DNA of 64,000 nucleotides from positions 62,001 to 126,000 of the forward strand of contig JAKOZT010000015.1 of the NCBI GenBank assembly GCA_029779845.1, given 5' to 3'. Shown here in pieces: positions 18,753 through 26,626 of this stretch. The DNA comes from Pseudomonadota bacterium. Its GTDB lineage: Bacteria > Pseudomonadota > Gammaproteobacteria > Burkholderiales > Burkholderiaceae_C. Each line of letters starts with the position of its first letter. Position 1 is the stretch's first letter. The position numbers and the translations under genes were made by a program. Under the pieces are notes generated by a model. It made no database searches, was not told the DNA's origin, and saw only the letters and a program-made list of their open reading frames with translations.

Positions 18753-19853
18753 ATGCCCGGCCTGCTGCAACGCAACGAACGAGCCATCACCGCCGCGCCG
18801 CCCGGCGCGCAGCGGGCGGTGCTGCTGGCGCAGCGTGTCGGGCTGCTGGCGCGCCACTGGCGCAGCCATGAAGTGCCGGCCGCGCTGCATGCCGCCGAAG
18901 CCGCGGTGCAAGGCCTCGGCGATGCGCGCGCGCAGGCCGAGCTCGACCTGGCGCGCGGCCTGGCGTGTTACTACGGCGCCGAGGTGGAAGCGGCCGCCGA
19001 GCCGATCGCGCGGGCGCGCGACAGCGCGCTGGCGCTGGCCGACCGCGGCCTGCAGGCCGAATGCGAGGCCTGGCTGGGCTGCATCGTCGGCACCTTGCAG
19101 CAGGAGCCGGCGCGCTCGATCGCCCATCTGCACGCGGCGGCCCGGCTGGGCGCGGCGTTCCGGCCGCTGGCCGCGGCGCGCGCGCTGTACGTCGTCGCCA
19201 CGCTGTACCAGGAAGCCGAGCTGATGGACCAGGCGGTGCGCCACTACCGGCGCGCCACGCTGCTGGCGCGGCGCGAGAACGACGAGCAGCTGCTCGCCGC
19301 GGTGCACCGCTACATGACGCTCGCGCAGGTGCAGCAGGCGCGCCGCGCGCGCGCCGCCGGGCGGCTGCAGGCCGAGCAGCTCAAGCAGTCCGCGGCCGCG
19401 CTGGGCAGCGCGCAGCAGCTCGCCGCGCTGCTGTCGGGCGACGACGCCAGCCTGCAGTTCCAGCTGCGCCTGGGCGAGATGCTGCGCCTGGACGGCGAGC
19501 ACGAGCGCGCGCTGGAGGTGTTCGAGTGCTGCGTCGACCGCGCCGCGCGCGCCGGCATGACCTGGGAGGCCACCATCGCGCGCGCCGACCAGGCGGTGTG
19601 CCTGGCGCGCGCCGGCCGCCTGCTCGACGCGCGGCACACCGGTGCGCTCGCCGAAGCCGAGCTGGACAGCGGCGCGGCCGACTACGTGCGCGGCGTGGTG
19701 CACGACTCGCTGGCCGAGCTGAGCGAGCTGCTCGGGCGGCCGCAGGCGCAGGCGCTGCACGCCGAGACGGCGCGCGCCGCCTGGGCCGCCGACGCCGACT
19801 ATTGCGAGCGGCTGCGCGCCGCGCTGGTGGCGCAAGGCCCATTGACGGATTGA
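18753..19853 (+). CDS. TPR-like alpha-helical protein of unknown function
   Basis: A 366-residue, almost fully helical, Ala/Arg-rich soluble protein with degenerate tetratricopeptide-like repeats, for example [37 protein letters not shown], and [20 protein letters not shown]. No signal peptide and no catalytic domain are visible. Similar repeat arrays form the N-terminal sensor half of some Burkholderiales diguanylate cyclases, but no GGDEF follows here; the frame simply ends and an acyl-CoA ligase begins 112 bases later. A TGTAAT hexamer at 18725-18730 could be its -10. Function unknown. Confidence 0.8.
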   Translation: MPGLLQRNERAITAAPPGAQRAVLLAQRVGLLARHWRSHEVPAALHAAEAAVQGLGDARAQAELDLARGLACYYGAEVEAAAEPIARARDSALALADRGLQAECEAWLGCIVGTLQQEPARSIAHLHAAARLGAAFRPLAAARALYVVATLYQEAELMDQAVRHYRRATLLARRENDEQLLAAVHRYMTLAQVQQARRARAAGRLQAEQLKQSAAALGSAQQLAALLSGDDASLQFQLRLGEMLRLDGEHERALEVFECCVDRAARAGMTWEATIARADQAVCLARAGRLLDARHTGALAEAELDSGAADYVRGVVHDSLAELSELLGRPQAQALHAETARAAWAADADYCERLRAALVAQGPLTD

Positions 19854-19965
19854 GCGCTGTGTCTGTCGCCCGCGCGACAGCACCCGCTCCGGGGTTCCGC
19901 GCTGGCCGCGCCGTGCTCGCTGCGGTAGAACCGGCGCTCACACGTCGCCCGACCGGAAATCGCCC

Positions 19966-21684
19966 GTGCTCGAAGCCAACCCCCTCCGCCCGCACCACGC
20001 CGTCTGGCCGCGCCGCCTGCCGCGCGAACTGGCCGTGCCGCGCACCTCGCTGTGGTTCAACCTGGACGTGTCGGCCGCACGCTGGCCCGACAAGCCGGCC
20101 TACCTGTTCTTCGGCCGGCCGCTGAGCTATCGCGAGCTGCGCGAGCAGTCGCTCGCCATCGCCGGCTGGCTACAGGCGCACGGCGTCGGGAAAGGAGACC
20201 GCGTCGCGCTGTTCATGCAGAACTGCCCGCAGTTCGTCGCCGCGCTGTACGGCATCCTGCGCGCCGACGCGGTGGTGGTGCCGGTCAACCCGATGAACCG
20301 CGCCGAGGAGTTCGGCCACTACATCGCCGACCCGGAAGCGAAGGTCGCCATCTGCAGCGCCGACCTGGCCGGCATCGTCGCGCAGGCCAACGCCGCACTG
20401 CCCGAGGCCCAGCGCCTGCAGCACGTGCTGGTGACCCGTTATGCCGACGCGCTGCCCGAAGCCATCGAGGCCGCAGAAGCGCCCAACCCCGCCACGGAAC
20501 AGTGGCTGCGCGCCGACCCGGCCTTGCCCGAAGGCGGCCCGCAGTGGACGCGCTGGGCCGGCGCGCTCGCCGCCGGCCTCGCTCCCGGCCCTCATGCCGC
20601 CGCGCCGGAGGATCTGGCGCTGCTGCCCTACACCTCGGGCACCACCGGGCTGCCCAAGGGCTGCATGCACACCCACCAGACGCTGATGCACAACGCCGCC
20701 GGCGGGCAATGGGGCCACAGCGGGCCGGAGTCGGTGGCGCTGGGCGTGGTGCCGATGTTCCACATCACCGGCATGATCTACGGCGTGCTCGGCGCGGTGT
20801 ACAGCGGCTGCACCACGGTGATCCTGCCGCGCTGGGACCGCGAGCTGGCCGGGCGGCTGATCTCGCGCCACCAGGTCTCGCACTGGACCTGCATCCCGAC
20901 GATGATCATCGACCTGTTCGGCAGCCCGAACTACAGGAGCTTCGACCTCTCCTCGCTGCGCAACGTCAGCGGCGGCGGCGCGGCGATGCCGCAGGCGGTG
21001 GCGCAGCGCATGCAGGACGAATTCGGCATCACCTTCGCCGAGGGCTACGGCCTGACCGAGACCGCCGCGCCCAGCCACGCCAACCCGCCCGAGCGCGCCA
21101 AGCTGCAGTGCCTGGGCATCCCGATCTTCGGCGTCGATTCGCGCGTCGTCGATCCGGCCACGCTGCAGGAGCTGCCGCCCGGCGAGACCGGCGAGATCGT
21201 CACCCACGGGCCGATGGTCTTCCAGGGCTACTGGAAGCATCCCGAAGCCACCGAGGCGGCCTTCGTCACGCTGCCCGGCGATGCCAGCGGCCGGAAGTTC
21301 TTCCGCACCGGCGACCTCGGCCGCATGGACGAGGAGGGCTACTTCTTCCTGACCGACCGCCTCAAGCGCATGATCAACGCGAGCGGCTACAAGGTCTGGC
21401 CGGCCGAGGTGGAGGCGCTGCTGTTCAAGCACCCGGCGGTGCAGGAGGCCTGCATCATCGCCGCGCGCGACGACTACCGCGGCGAGACCGTCAAGGCGGT
21501 GGTGGTGCTGCGCGCCGAGGCGCGCGGCAAGACGGCGCCGGAAGACATCACCGCCTGGGCGCGCGAGCACATGGCGGCCTACAAGGTGCCCAAGATCGTC
21601 GAGTTCGTCGAGGCGCTGCCCAAGTCGGGCTCGGGCAAGGTGATGTGGCGGCTGCTGCAGGACCGCGAGGCGCCGAAGGCCTGA
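19966..21684 (+). CDS. AMP-binding long-chain fatty acid--CoA ligase-type enzyme
   Basis: ANL-superfamily acyl-CoA synthetase of 572 residues: forms an acyl-adenylate from ATP and then the CoA thioester. Motifs in order: the P-loop YTSGTTGLPKG (about 221-231), the substrate helix around GVVPMFHITGM, GYGLTET (A5), FRTGDLGRMD (A8), and the C-terminal catalytic Lys in PKSGSGKVMWR. The fatty-acid chain length cannot be read from sequence. The start is a GTG with no strong ribosome site. It converges on the S9 peptidase with 6 bases between. Distance from the acyl-CoA dehydrogenase pair (about 4 kb) gives no operon link. Confidence 0.9.
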   Translation: MLEANPLRPHHAVWPRRLPRELAVPRTSLWFNLDVSAARWPDKPAYLFFGRPLSYRELREQSLAIAGWLQAHGVGKGDRVALFMQNCPQFVAALYGILRADAVVVPVNPMNRAEEFGHYIADPEAKVAICSADLAGIVAQANAALPEAQRLQHVLVTRYADALPEAIEAAEAPNPATEQWLRADPALPEGGPQWTRWAGALAAGLAPGPHAAAPEDLALLPYTSGTTGLPKGCMHTHQTLMHNAAGGQWGHSGPESVALGVVPMFHITGMIYGVLGAVYSGCTTVILPRWDRELAGRLISRHQVSHWTCIPTMIIDLFGSPNYRSFDLSSLRNVSGGGAAMPQAVAQRMQDEFGITFAEGYGLTETAAPSHANPPERAKLQCLGIPIFGVDSRVVDPATLQELPPGETGEIVTHGPMVFQGYWKHPEATEAAFVTLPGDASGRKFFRTGDLGRMDEEGYFFLTDRLKRMINASGYKVWPAEVEALLFKHPAVQEACIIAARDDYRGETVKAVVVLRAEARGKTAPEDITAWAREHMAAYKVPKIVEFVEALPKSGSGKVMWRLLQDREAPKA

Positions 21685-21690
21685 GCCCGA

Positions 21691-23838
21691 TCAGTCGCCG
21701 CGCGCGAGCCGCTGCCACAGGTAGGTGAACTCCACCGCCTGCAAGGTGGCGCGCTGTTCGTTGTCGGCCGCGCCGCCGTGGCCGCCTTCGATGTTCTCGT
21801 AGTACAGCACCGGGTGGCCCTGCTCGCGCAGCCGCGCCACCATCTTGCGCGCGTGGCCGGGGTGCACGCGGTCGTCGCGCGTCGAGGTGGTGAACAGCGG
21901 CATCGGGTACGTCGCCTCGCGCCTGACGTTCTGGTACGGGCTGTAGCGCGAGATCACGGCCCAGTCGTCCGGCAGGTCGGGGTTGCCGTACTCGGCCATC
22001 CAGCTCGCGCCGGCCAGCAGCTTGTGGAAGCGCTTCATGTCCAGCAGCGGCACCTGGCAGACCACCGCGTTGAACAATTCGGGCCGCTGCACCATCACCG
22101 CGCCGACCAGCAGCCCGCCGTTGCTGCCGCCTTCGATGCCGAGGTGGCGCGGCGTGGTGATCTTGCGGCGGATCAGGTCTTCGGCCACGGCGATGAAGTC
22201 GTCGTAGCTGCGCTGCTTGTGTTCCTTGATCGCCGCCTGGTGCCAGCGCGGGCCGTACTCGCCGCCGCCGCGGATGTTGGCCACCACCAGCACGCCGCCG
22301 CGCGGATACCAGGCCGCGCCCATGCCGCGCGAGTACCAGGGCTCCAGCGAGATCTGGAAGCCGCCGTAGCCGTACAGCAGCGTCGGGTTGTTGCCGTCGG
22401 CCTTCGCGCCCTTGGGCCAGACCACGAAGTAGGGCACGCGCGTGCCGTCGCGGCTGGTGGCGAACAGCTGCTCGGCGCGCATGCCGCTGGCGTCGAAGCT
22501 GGCCGGCAGCGTCTTCAAGGTCTCGCGCGCATCGCTGCCGCCGCGGCCCAGCAGCAGCGAGTCGGGGGTGAGGAAGTCGGTGTAGCTCAGCAGGTAGGCC
22601 TCGGCCAGCGGGTCGTCGCGCAGCAGCGGGTCGTGCAGCGCGATCACGCCGAGGTTGCCGGGCGAGGGCGCGGCCACCGCGCGGCGCACGAAGCGGCCGT
22701 CGGCCTGGCGCTGCCACTCCTCCAGCCGGCCGATCACGTTGTCGTTGACGTTGATCAGCACGCGGCTGCGCGTCGTCGCGACGCCGGCCAGCGAGGTCGT
22801 TTCGGTCGGCTCGAAGAGCGCCTGGAAGCGCCGCTCGCCGCGCCGGAACGCGGCGAAGTCGGCAACCAGCAGCGCGCCCTTGGCGTAGACACGATCGCCG
22901 GCGCGGTAGTCGCTGCGCAGCTCCATCAGCAGCGTGTCGCCGGCCGCGCCGGCGCTGTGCATGAAGCTGATGCGCGCGTCGTCGGGCACGTCCAGGCGCA
23001 CGAGTTTGTCGCCTTCGAGCAGGAAGGTCTCCTGCCGGTAGAAATCGAGCGCGCGCACGATCAGCGTGCGCTCGAAGCCGGGCGTGTGGTCGACGCCGGC
23101 GCCGACCCAGGTGTCTTGCTGGCGGCCTTCGAAGATCAGCGTCGCCTCGGCCAGCGGCGTGCCGCGCTTCCAGCGCTTGAGCACGCGCGGATAGCCGGAG
23201 TCCGTCATCGAGCCGGGGCCGAAATCGGTGCCGACGATCAGCGTGTCGGCGTCCTGCCATTCGACCTGCGACTTCGCCTCGGGCAGCGCGAAGCCGCCGT
23301 CGACGAAGCGTTTGTCCACCGTGTCGAACTCGCGCACCACCTTGGCGTCGGCGCCGCCGCGCGACAGCGACACCAGGCAGCGGCGGTAGTCGGGGCCGAG
23401 GCAGTCGGCGCCGCCCCAGACCCAGTTCTCCTTCTCGGCCGCGCCGAGCGCGTCGAGGTCGATCACCGTCTCCCACTGCGGCGCCGCCTTGCGGTACTCG
23501 GCCAGCGTGGTGCGGCGCCACAGGCCGCGCTTGTGATCGGCGTCCTGCCAGAGGTTGTAGAGCCAGTCGCCGCGGCGGTTCACCATCGGGATGCGGTCGC
23601 GCGAGTTCAGCACGTCGAGCAGCTTCGCGCGCGTGGACGCGAAGTCCGCGCGCGCGCCGAGTTGCTCGAGCGTCTCGGCGTTGCGCTCGCGCACCCAGGC
23701 GAGCGCCTTGTCGCCGTGCACCTCCTCGAGCCAGAGGTTCGGGTCGTCGGCGGAGGCGGTGTCGGCAGGCATGGCGAGAACGGGCAGGGTGGCGGCCGCG
23801 GCGCAGGTCAGCACGCGGGCGAGAAGGCGCAGGCGCAT
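21691..23838 (-). CDS. Prolyl oligopeptidase family serine peptidase (S9A), exported
   Basis: Serine peptidase cutting short peptides after Pro, probably periplasmic. 715 residues from the ATG at 23838, which restores a signal peptide (about 1-22, LLARVLTCAAAATLPVLA). An N-terminal beta-propeller (about 80-430) gates a C-terminal alpha/beta-hydrolase domain. Catalytic triad: Ser in GGSNGGLLVG (about S572), Asp in TSTRDDRVHPGHA, His in NIEGGHGG. The GNAT gene ends 2 bases upstream, and YaeQ precedes that, so the three are probably one transcript. A longer frame up to 24051 is antisense-like noise over the GNAT gene. Confidence 0.93.
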   Translation of the reverse strand: MRLRLLARVLTCAAAATLPVLAMPADTASADDPNLWLEEVHGDKALAWVRERNAETLEQLGARADFASTRAKLLDVLNSRDRIPMVNRRGDWLYNLWQDADHKRGLWRRTTLAEYRKAAPQWETVIDLDALGAAEKENWVWGGADCLGPDYRRCLVSLSRGGADAKVVREFDTVDKRFVDGGFALPEAKSQVEWQDADTLIVGTDFGPGSMTDSGYPRVLKRWKRGTPLAEATLIFEGRQQDTWVGAGVDHTPGFERTLIVRALDFYRQETFLLEGDKLVRLDVPDDARISFMHSAGAAGDTLLMELRSDYRAGDRVYAKGALLVADFAAFRRGERRFQALFEPTETTSLAGVATTRSRVLINVNDNVIGRLEEWQRQADGRFVRRAVAAPSPGNLGVIALHDPLLRDDPLAEAYLLSYTDFLTPDSLLLGRGGSDARETLKTLPASFDASGMRAEQLFATSRDGTRVPYFVVWPKGAKADGNNPTLLYGYGGFQISLEPWYSRGMGAAWYPRGGVLVVANIRGGGEYGPRWHQAAIKEHKQRSYDDFIAVAEDLIRRKITTPRHLGIEGGSNGGLLVGAVMVQRPELFNAVVCQVPLLDMKRFHKLLAGASWMAEYGNPDLPDDWAVISRYSPYQNVRREATYPMPLFTTSTRDDRVHPGHARKMVARLREQGHPVLYYENIEGGHGGAADNEQRATLQAVEFTYLWQRLARGD

Positions 23839-23840
23839 CG

Positions 23841-24116
23841 TCAGGCGAGCAGCGATTGCACTTCGGGGTGGCGGCGGACGTAGGCCTGCACGTAGGAGCA
23901 CAGCGGCCGTACCTTGTAGCCGCGGTCGCGCGCATGGGCCAGCGCGGCGCGCACCAGCTCGCCGGCGATGCCCTGGCCTTCCAGCTCGGGCGCCACCTCG
24001 GTGTGCGTCATCGCCATGACGCCGTCGCGCAGCCGGTAGTCGCACAGGCACAGGTGGCCGTGCACCAGGGCGGAAAAGCGCCCCGCCTTCTCGTCGTGCT
24101 CGATCGTGATGCTCAT
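23841..24116 (-). CDS. GNAT family N-acetyltransferase (YjdJ-like, small)
   Basis: Minimal GCN5-like acetyltransferase of 91 residues: MSITIEHDEKAGRFSALVHG, acetyl-CoA-binding strand/turn VAPELEGQGIAGELVRAAL (Q/RxxGxA/G variant) and KVRPLCSYVQAYVRRHPE. This short form belongs to the YjdJ-like group known from many bacteria; the substrate is unknown. AAAGGA precedes the ATG at 24116 by about 9 bases and fixes the start. It sits between YaeQ and the S9 peptidase in a run of same-strand genes. Confidence 0.88.
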   Translation of the reverse strand: MSITIEHDEKAGRFSALVHGHLCLCDYRLRDGVMAMTHTEVAPELEGQGIAGELVRAALAHARDRGYKVRPLCSYVQAYVRRHPEVQSLLA

Positions 24117-24141
24117 CGTCGGCGATCCTTTCGCAAGCGGT

Positions 24142-24693
24142 TCAGGTTTCAAGCCGGCGCGGCGTGATCTCCACCGATGTCTCGCCGTCGCCCACCCAGC
24201 AGGTGCCGTCCTGCACGCTCACCTGCAGCGCCATCGTACGTTGCGCGAGCGCGGCCAGCGTCTGGCTCTGCGCAGCATCCACCTGCCAGACGCGGATGTT
24301 CGCCGCGCGCGCGATCCTGTTCGCGATGCCGCTCCACCAGATCGGCGCGCTCGCCGCGTAGGCGTAGACGCTCACCTGGTCGGCACGGCCGGCGGCGCGC
24401 AGCAGGCGCTTGTCGTCGGGCTGGCCGACCTCGACCCAGTGGCGGATGCGGCCGGTGAGGTCGCGGTGCCAGAGATCGGGCTCGTCGGTGTCCGACAGGC
24501 CCTTGCCGAATTCCAGCGTGCCTTCGCGGTCGTCGGCCGGCACGTTCAGCGCGAAGGCCAGCACGCGCATCAGCATGCGCTCGTCGGTTTCGGAGGGGTG
24601 GCGCGCCAGGGTCAGCGCGTGGTCGGCGTAGACGCCGCGGTCCATGTCGGCGAGCGAGATCCGGGCTTTGAAGATGGTGGCCTTGAGTGCCAT
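24142..24693 (-). CDS. YaeQ family protein
   Basis: Cytosolic protein of 183 residues matching the YaeQ family, a PD-(D/E)XK nuclease-like fold of unknown function. Diagnostic start MALKATIFKARISLADMDRG, then RHPSETDERMLMRVLAFAL, DEPDLWHRDLTGRIRHWVEVG (partial PD-D/E core: Glu and Asp-Glu in this region) and the C-terminal half with WQVDAAQSQTLAAL. The E. coli homologue was once said to compensate for RfaH loss, but this is not settled. There are 37 bases between its ATG and the end of the Gfo/Idh gene. Confidence 0.93.
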   Translation of the reverse strand: MALKATIFKARISLADMDRGVYADHALTLARHPSETDERMLMRVLAFALNVPADDREGTLEFGKGLSDTDEPDLWHRDLTGRIRHWVEVGQPDDKRLLRAAGRADQVSVYAYAASAPIWWSGIANRIARAANIRVWQVDAAQSQTLAALAQRTMALQVSVQDGTCWVGDGETSVEITPRRLET

Positions 24694-24730
24694 GAGCAGG
24701 CGGCGCAGCGCGCGCGAAGCGAAGGCGCGA

Positions 24731-25786
24731 TTAGAGCAGAGCGTCCAGCGTGCACTGCTCGTGCGCGCTGCGCCGGCCGAGTTCGAGCAGCGCCATCACC
24801 GCGATCGCCTCGTCGGGCGGCACCGGGTTGGGTGCCATGCCGCGCAGCGCGTCGCGCACGCCGGCGTAGAAGGTACCCTGGCGGCCGGGTTGCAGCGGCC
24901 ACGGCTCGCTGCGCAGCGCCTCGCCGTGCAGGCGGGTCAGCGTGCTGGCCTGCGTGTCTTCGCCCCAGCCGGCTTGCGGCGGCCAGGTGGGGCGTGCGCC
25001 GGCCTTCAGCGCCTCCTCCTGCGGATCGAGCCCCTGCTTCACCCAGGAGCCTTCCGTGCCGTGCAGCACGAAGCGCGGCGCCGGCGCGGCGGCCAGCATG
25101 CCGGCGCGCAGCAGCACGCGGCACCGCGGATAGGCGAGCAGCGCCTGGAACCAGTCGTCCGACAGCCCGCCGTCGCGCAGCGTGGCGGCGTCCAGCGTGA
25201 TGCGCTCGGGCCAGCCGAACAGTTGCAGCGCCTGGTCGAGCAGATGCGGGCCGAGGTCGAACCACAGCCCGCCGCCGGGCGCCGCCGCTTCGCGCCAGCG
25301 CGCGCGCACCGCGGGGCGGAAGCGGTCGAAGGCCGATTCGAGCTGCACCGCGCGGCCCAGCGTGCCGCGCGCGACCAGCTCGCGCAGCGTCAGGAAGTCG
25401 CCGTCCCAGCGCCGGTTGTGGAACACCGCCAGCAGCCGGCCGCGCGCGTGCGCCAGCGCGCCGAGTTCGCGCGCCTCGGCGAGCGTCAGCGTGAAGGGTT
25501 TGTCGACGACGACGTGCCGGCCGGCCGCCAGCGCGGCGCGCGCCAGCGGGTAGTGGCTGTCGTTCGGGCTGGCGATGACGACCAGATCGAGATCGGCGCG
25601 GCGCAGCAGCGCGTGCGCATCGGCCAGCACCTCGGCGGCGGGGAAGTCGGCGTGCACGCGCGCCGCGTCGCGGCTCGCCACCGCGGCCAGCCGCAGCCCC
25701 GGCACGCCGGCGATCAGCGGGGCGTGGAAGGTGCGGCCGGCGTAGCCGTAGCCGATCAGGCCGACGCGCAGCTCGGGGAGGGTCAT
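24731..25786 (-). CDS. Gfo/Idh/MocA family oxidoreductase
   Basis: NAD(P)-dependent oxidoreductase of 351 residues. The Rossmann domain (1-120) opens with RVGLIGYGYAGRTFHAPLI, followed by VVIASPNDSHYPLARAAL and the EKP-type motif as VDKPFTLTLAEA. The C-terminal alpha/beta domain contains GGGLWFDLGPHLLDQALQLF (H in the active-site helix). Resembles the YdgJ/scyllo-inositol-dehydrogenase branch, but the sugar or polyol substrate cannot be read from sequence. The ATG at 25786 is chosen because it begins the Rossmann strand; CACAAT ends 6 bases before it. Divergent from the coiled-coil protein. Confidence 0.9.
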   Translation of the reverse strand: MTLPELRVGLIGYGYAGRTFHAPLIAGVPGLRLAAVASRDAARVHADFPAAEVLADAHALLRRADLDLVVIASPNDSHYPLARAALAAGRHVVVDKPFTLTLAEARELGALAHARGRLLAVFHNRRWDGDFLTLRELVARGTLGRAVQLESAFDRFRPAVRARWREAAAPGGGLWFDLGPHLLDQALQLFGWPERITLDAATLRDGGLSDDWFQALLAYPRCRVLLRAGMLAAAPAPRFVLHGTEGSWVKQGLDPQEEALKAGARPTWPPQAGWGEDTQASTLTRLHGEALRSEPWPLQPGRQGTFYAGVRDALRGMAPNPVPPDEAIAVMALLELGRRSAHEQCTLDALL

Positions 25787-25792
25787 TGCCCG

Positions 25793-25798
25793 ATTGTG
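25793..25798 (-). promoter_or_regulatory. CACAAT -10-like box before the Gfo/Idh gene
   Basis: CACAAT on the minus strand, 6 bases before the ATG at 25786, four of six matches to TATAAT. No Shine-Dalgarno is visible. Listed because it repeats the 6-base spacing seen at other starts in the window; alone it is weak. Confidence 0.22.
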
Positions 25799-25851
25799 GG
25801 GGCGGCGCCCGGTGGCATCATGCGCGGCTCGAATCACCTGCCTTGCCGCCC

Positions 25852-26331
25852 ATGATCCTGCGCACCGCCGCCTGCCTGCTCACCCTCGTCGCCGCGCTGG
25901 GCGGCGCGCTCGCCGCCAACAACGAGAAGCTGCGCATCGGCGCCTTCGGCAGCGGCAAGGCCAGCGGCCCGCTGCTGACCAGGAACGAGCTGCGCGACTG
26001 CCTGGCGCTCGAGACGCGCGTGGTCGACGCCAACGCCGGCGCGGCGCGCGAGCGTGAGCAGCTGGAAAAGGAGAAGGCCGAACTGCTGCGCTCCGGCGAC
26101 GCGCTGAAGGCCGATGTGGAGACGCTCGACCGCAGCAATGCCGAGGCGATCGAGGCGCTGCTCGCGCGCGAGAGGGCGCGCAACGCGGCGATCGAGGCCT
26201 TCCAGGCGCGCACCGACGCCTTCAACGCGCGCGTCGGCGAGATCGACACCGACCGCGCCGCGTTCAAGCAGCGCTGCGACAACCGCCGCTTCGACCAGGG
26301 CGACCTCGAAGCGCTGCGCAAGGGGCGCTGA
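25852..26331 (+). CDS. Exported coiled-coil protein of unknown function
   Basis: 159 residues with a signal peptide (about 1-21, TAACLLTLVAALGGALA). The mature part starts with a short Gly-rich section (RIGAFGSGKASGPLLTRNEL) and continues as a long helical, charged segment (about 55-150) rich in Glu, Arg, Ala with heptad-like spacing, such as REREQLEKEKAELLRSGDAL, so probably a periplasmic coiled coil. Two Cys (in RDCLAL and QRCDNRR) flank the coil and could form a disulfide. I recognise similar hypothetical proteins in Burkholderiales but no function. The start is the ATG that gives the signal peptide. Confidence 0.75.
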   Translation: MILRTAACLLTLVAALGGALAANNEKLRIGAFGSGKASGPLLTRNELRDCLALETRVVDANAGAAREREQLEKEKAELLRSGDALKADVETLDRSNAEAIEALLARERARNAAIEAFQARTDAFNARVGEIDTDRAAFKQRCDNRRFDQGDLEALRKGR

Positions 26332-26343
26332 GGGAGCCCGCGG

Positions 26344-26619
26344 GTGAGAACCGCCCTGTCCAATCCGCTGCCGCAAACCTGGGACGGCCCCTTCGGCCTG
26401 CCGCACTTCCAGCACCTGTTCTCGGGCTCGAGCTACGCGGCCGGCTACTACGTCTACCTGTGGGCCGAGGTGCTCGACGCCGACGGCTTCGACGCCTTCG
26501 CCGAAGCCGGCGATCCGTTCGACGCGGCGCTGGCGCAGCGGCTGCAACGCTTCATCTACGCCGCCGGCGATTCGCTGGAGCCGATGCTGCGCAAGAAGGG
26601 GCTGGTGGCGCCGGCGTGA
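26344..26619 (+). pseudogene. Orphan C-terminal fragment of an M3 metallopeptidase (PrlC/Dcp-like)
   Basis: The 91-residue frame is the extreme C-terminus of an M3 oligopeptidase: PHFQHLFSGSSYAAGYYVYL then WAEVLDADGFDAFAEAG are the hallmark of that family's last helices. The HExxH zinc site and about 600 preceding residues are absent. The usual FRGRxP stretch before the final LLxxxGL is also missing (AAGDSLEPMLRKKGLV). The upstream 480 bases encode an unrelated coiled-coil protein, so this is a relic or an acquired fragment. Yet the GTG has a fair AGGGAG ribosome site and the frame is intact to its stop, so expression as a small protein cannot be excluded. Confidence 0.6.
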
Positions 26620-26626
26620 ACGCGGC

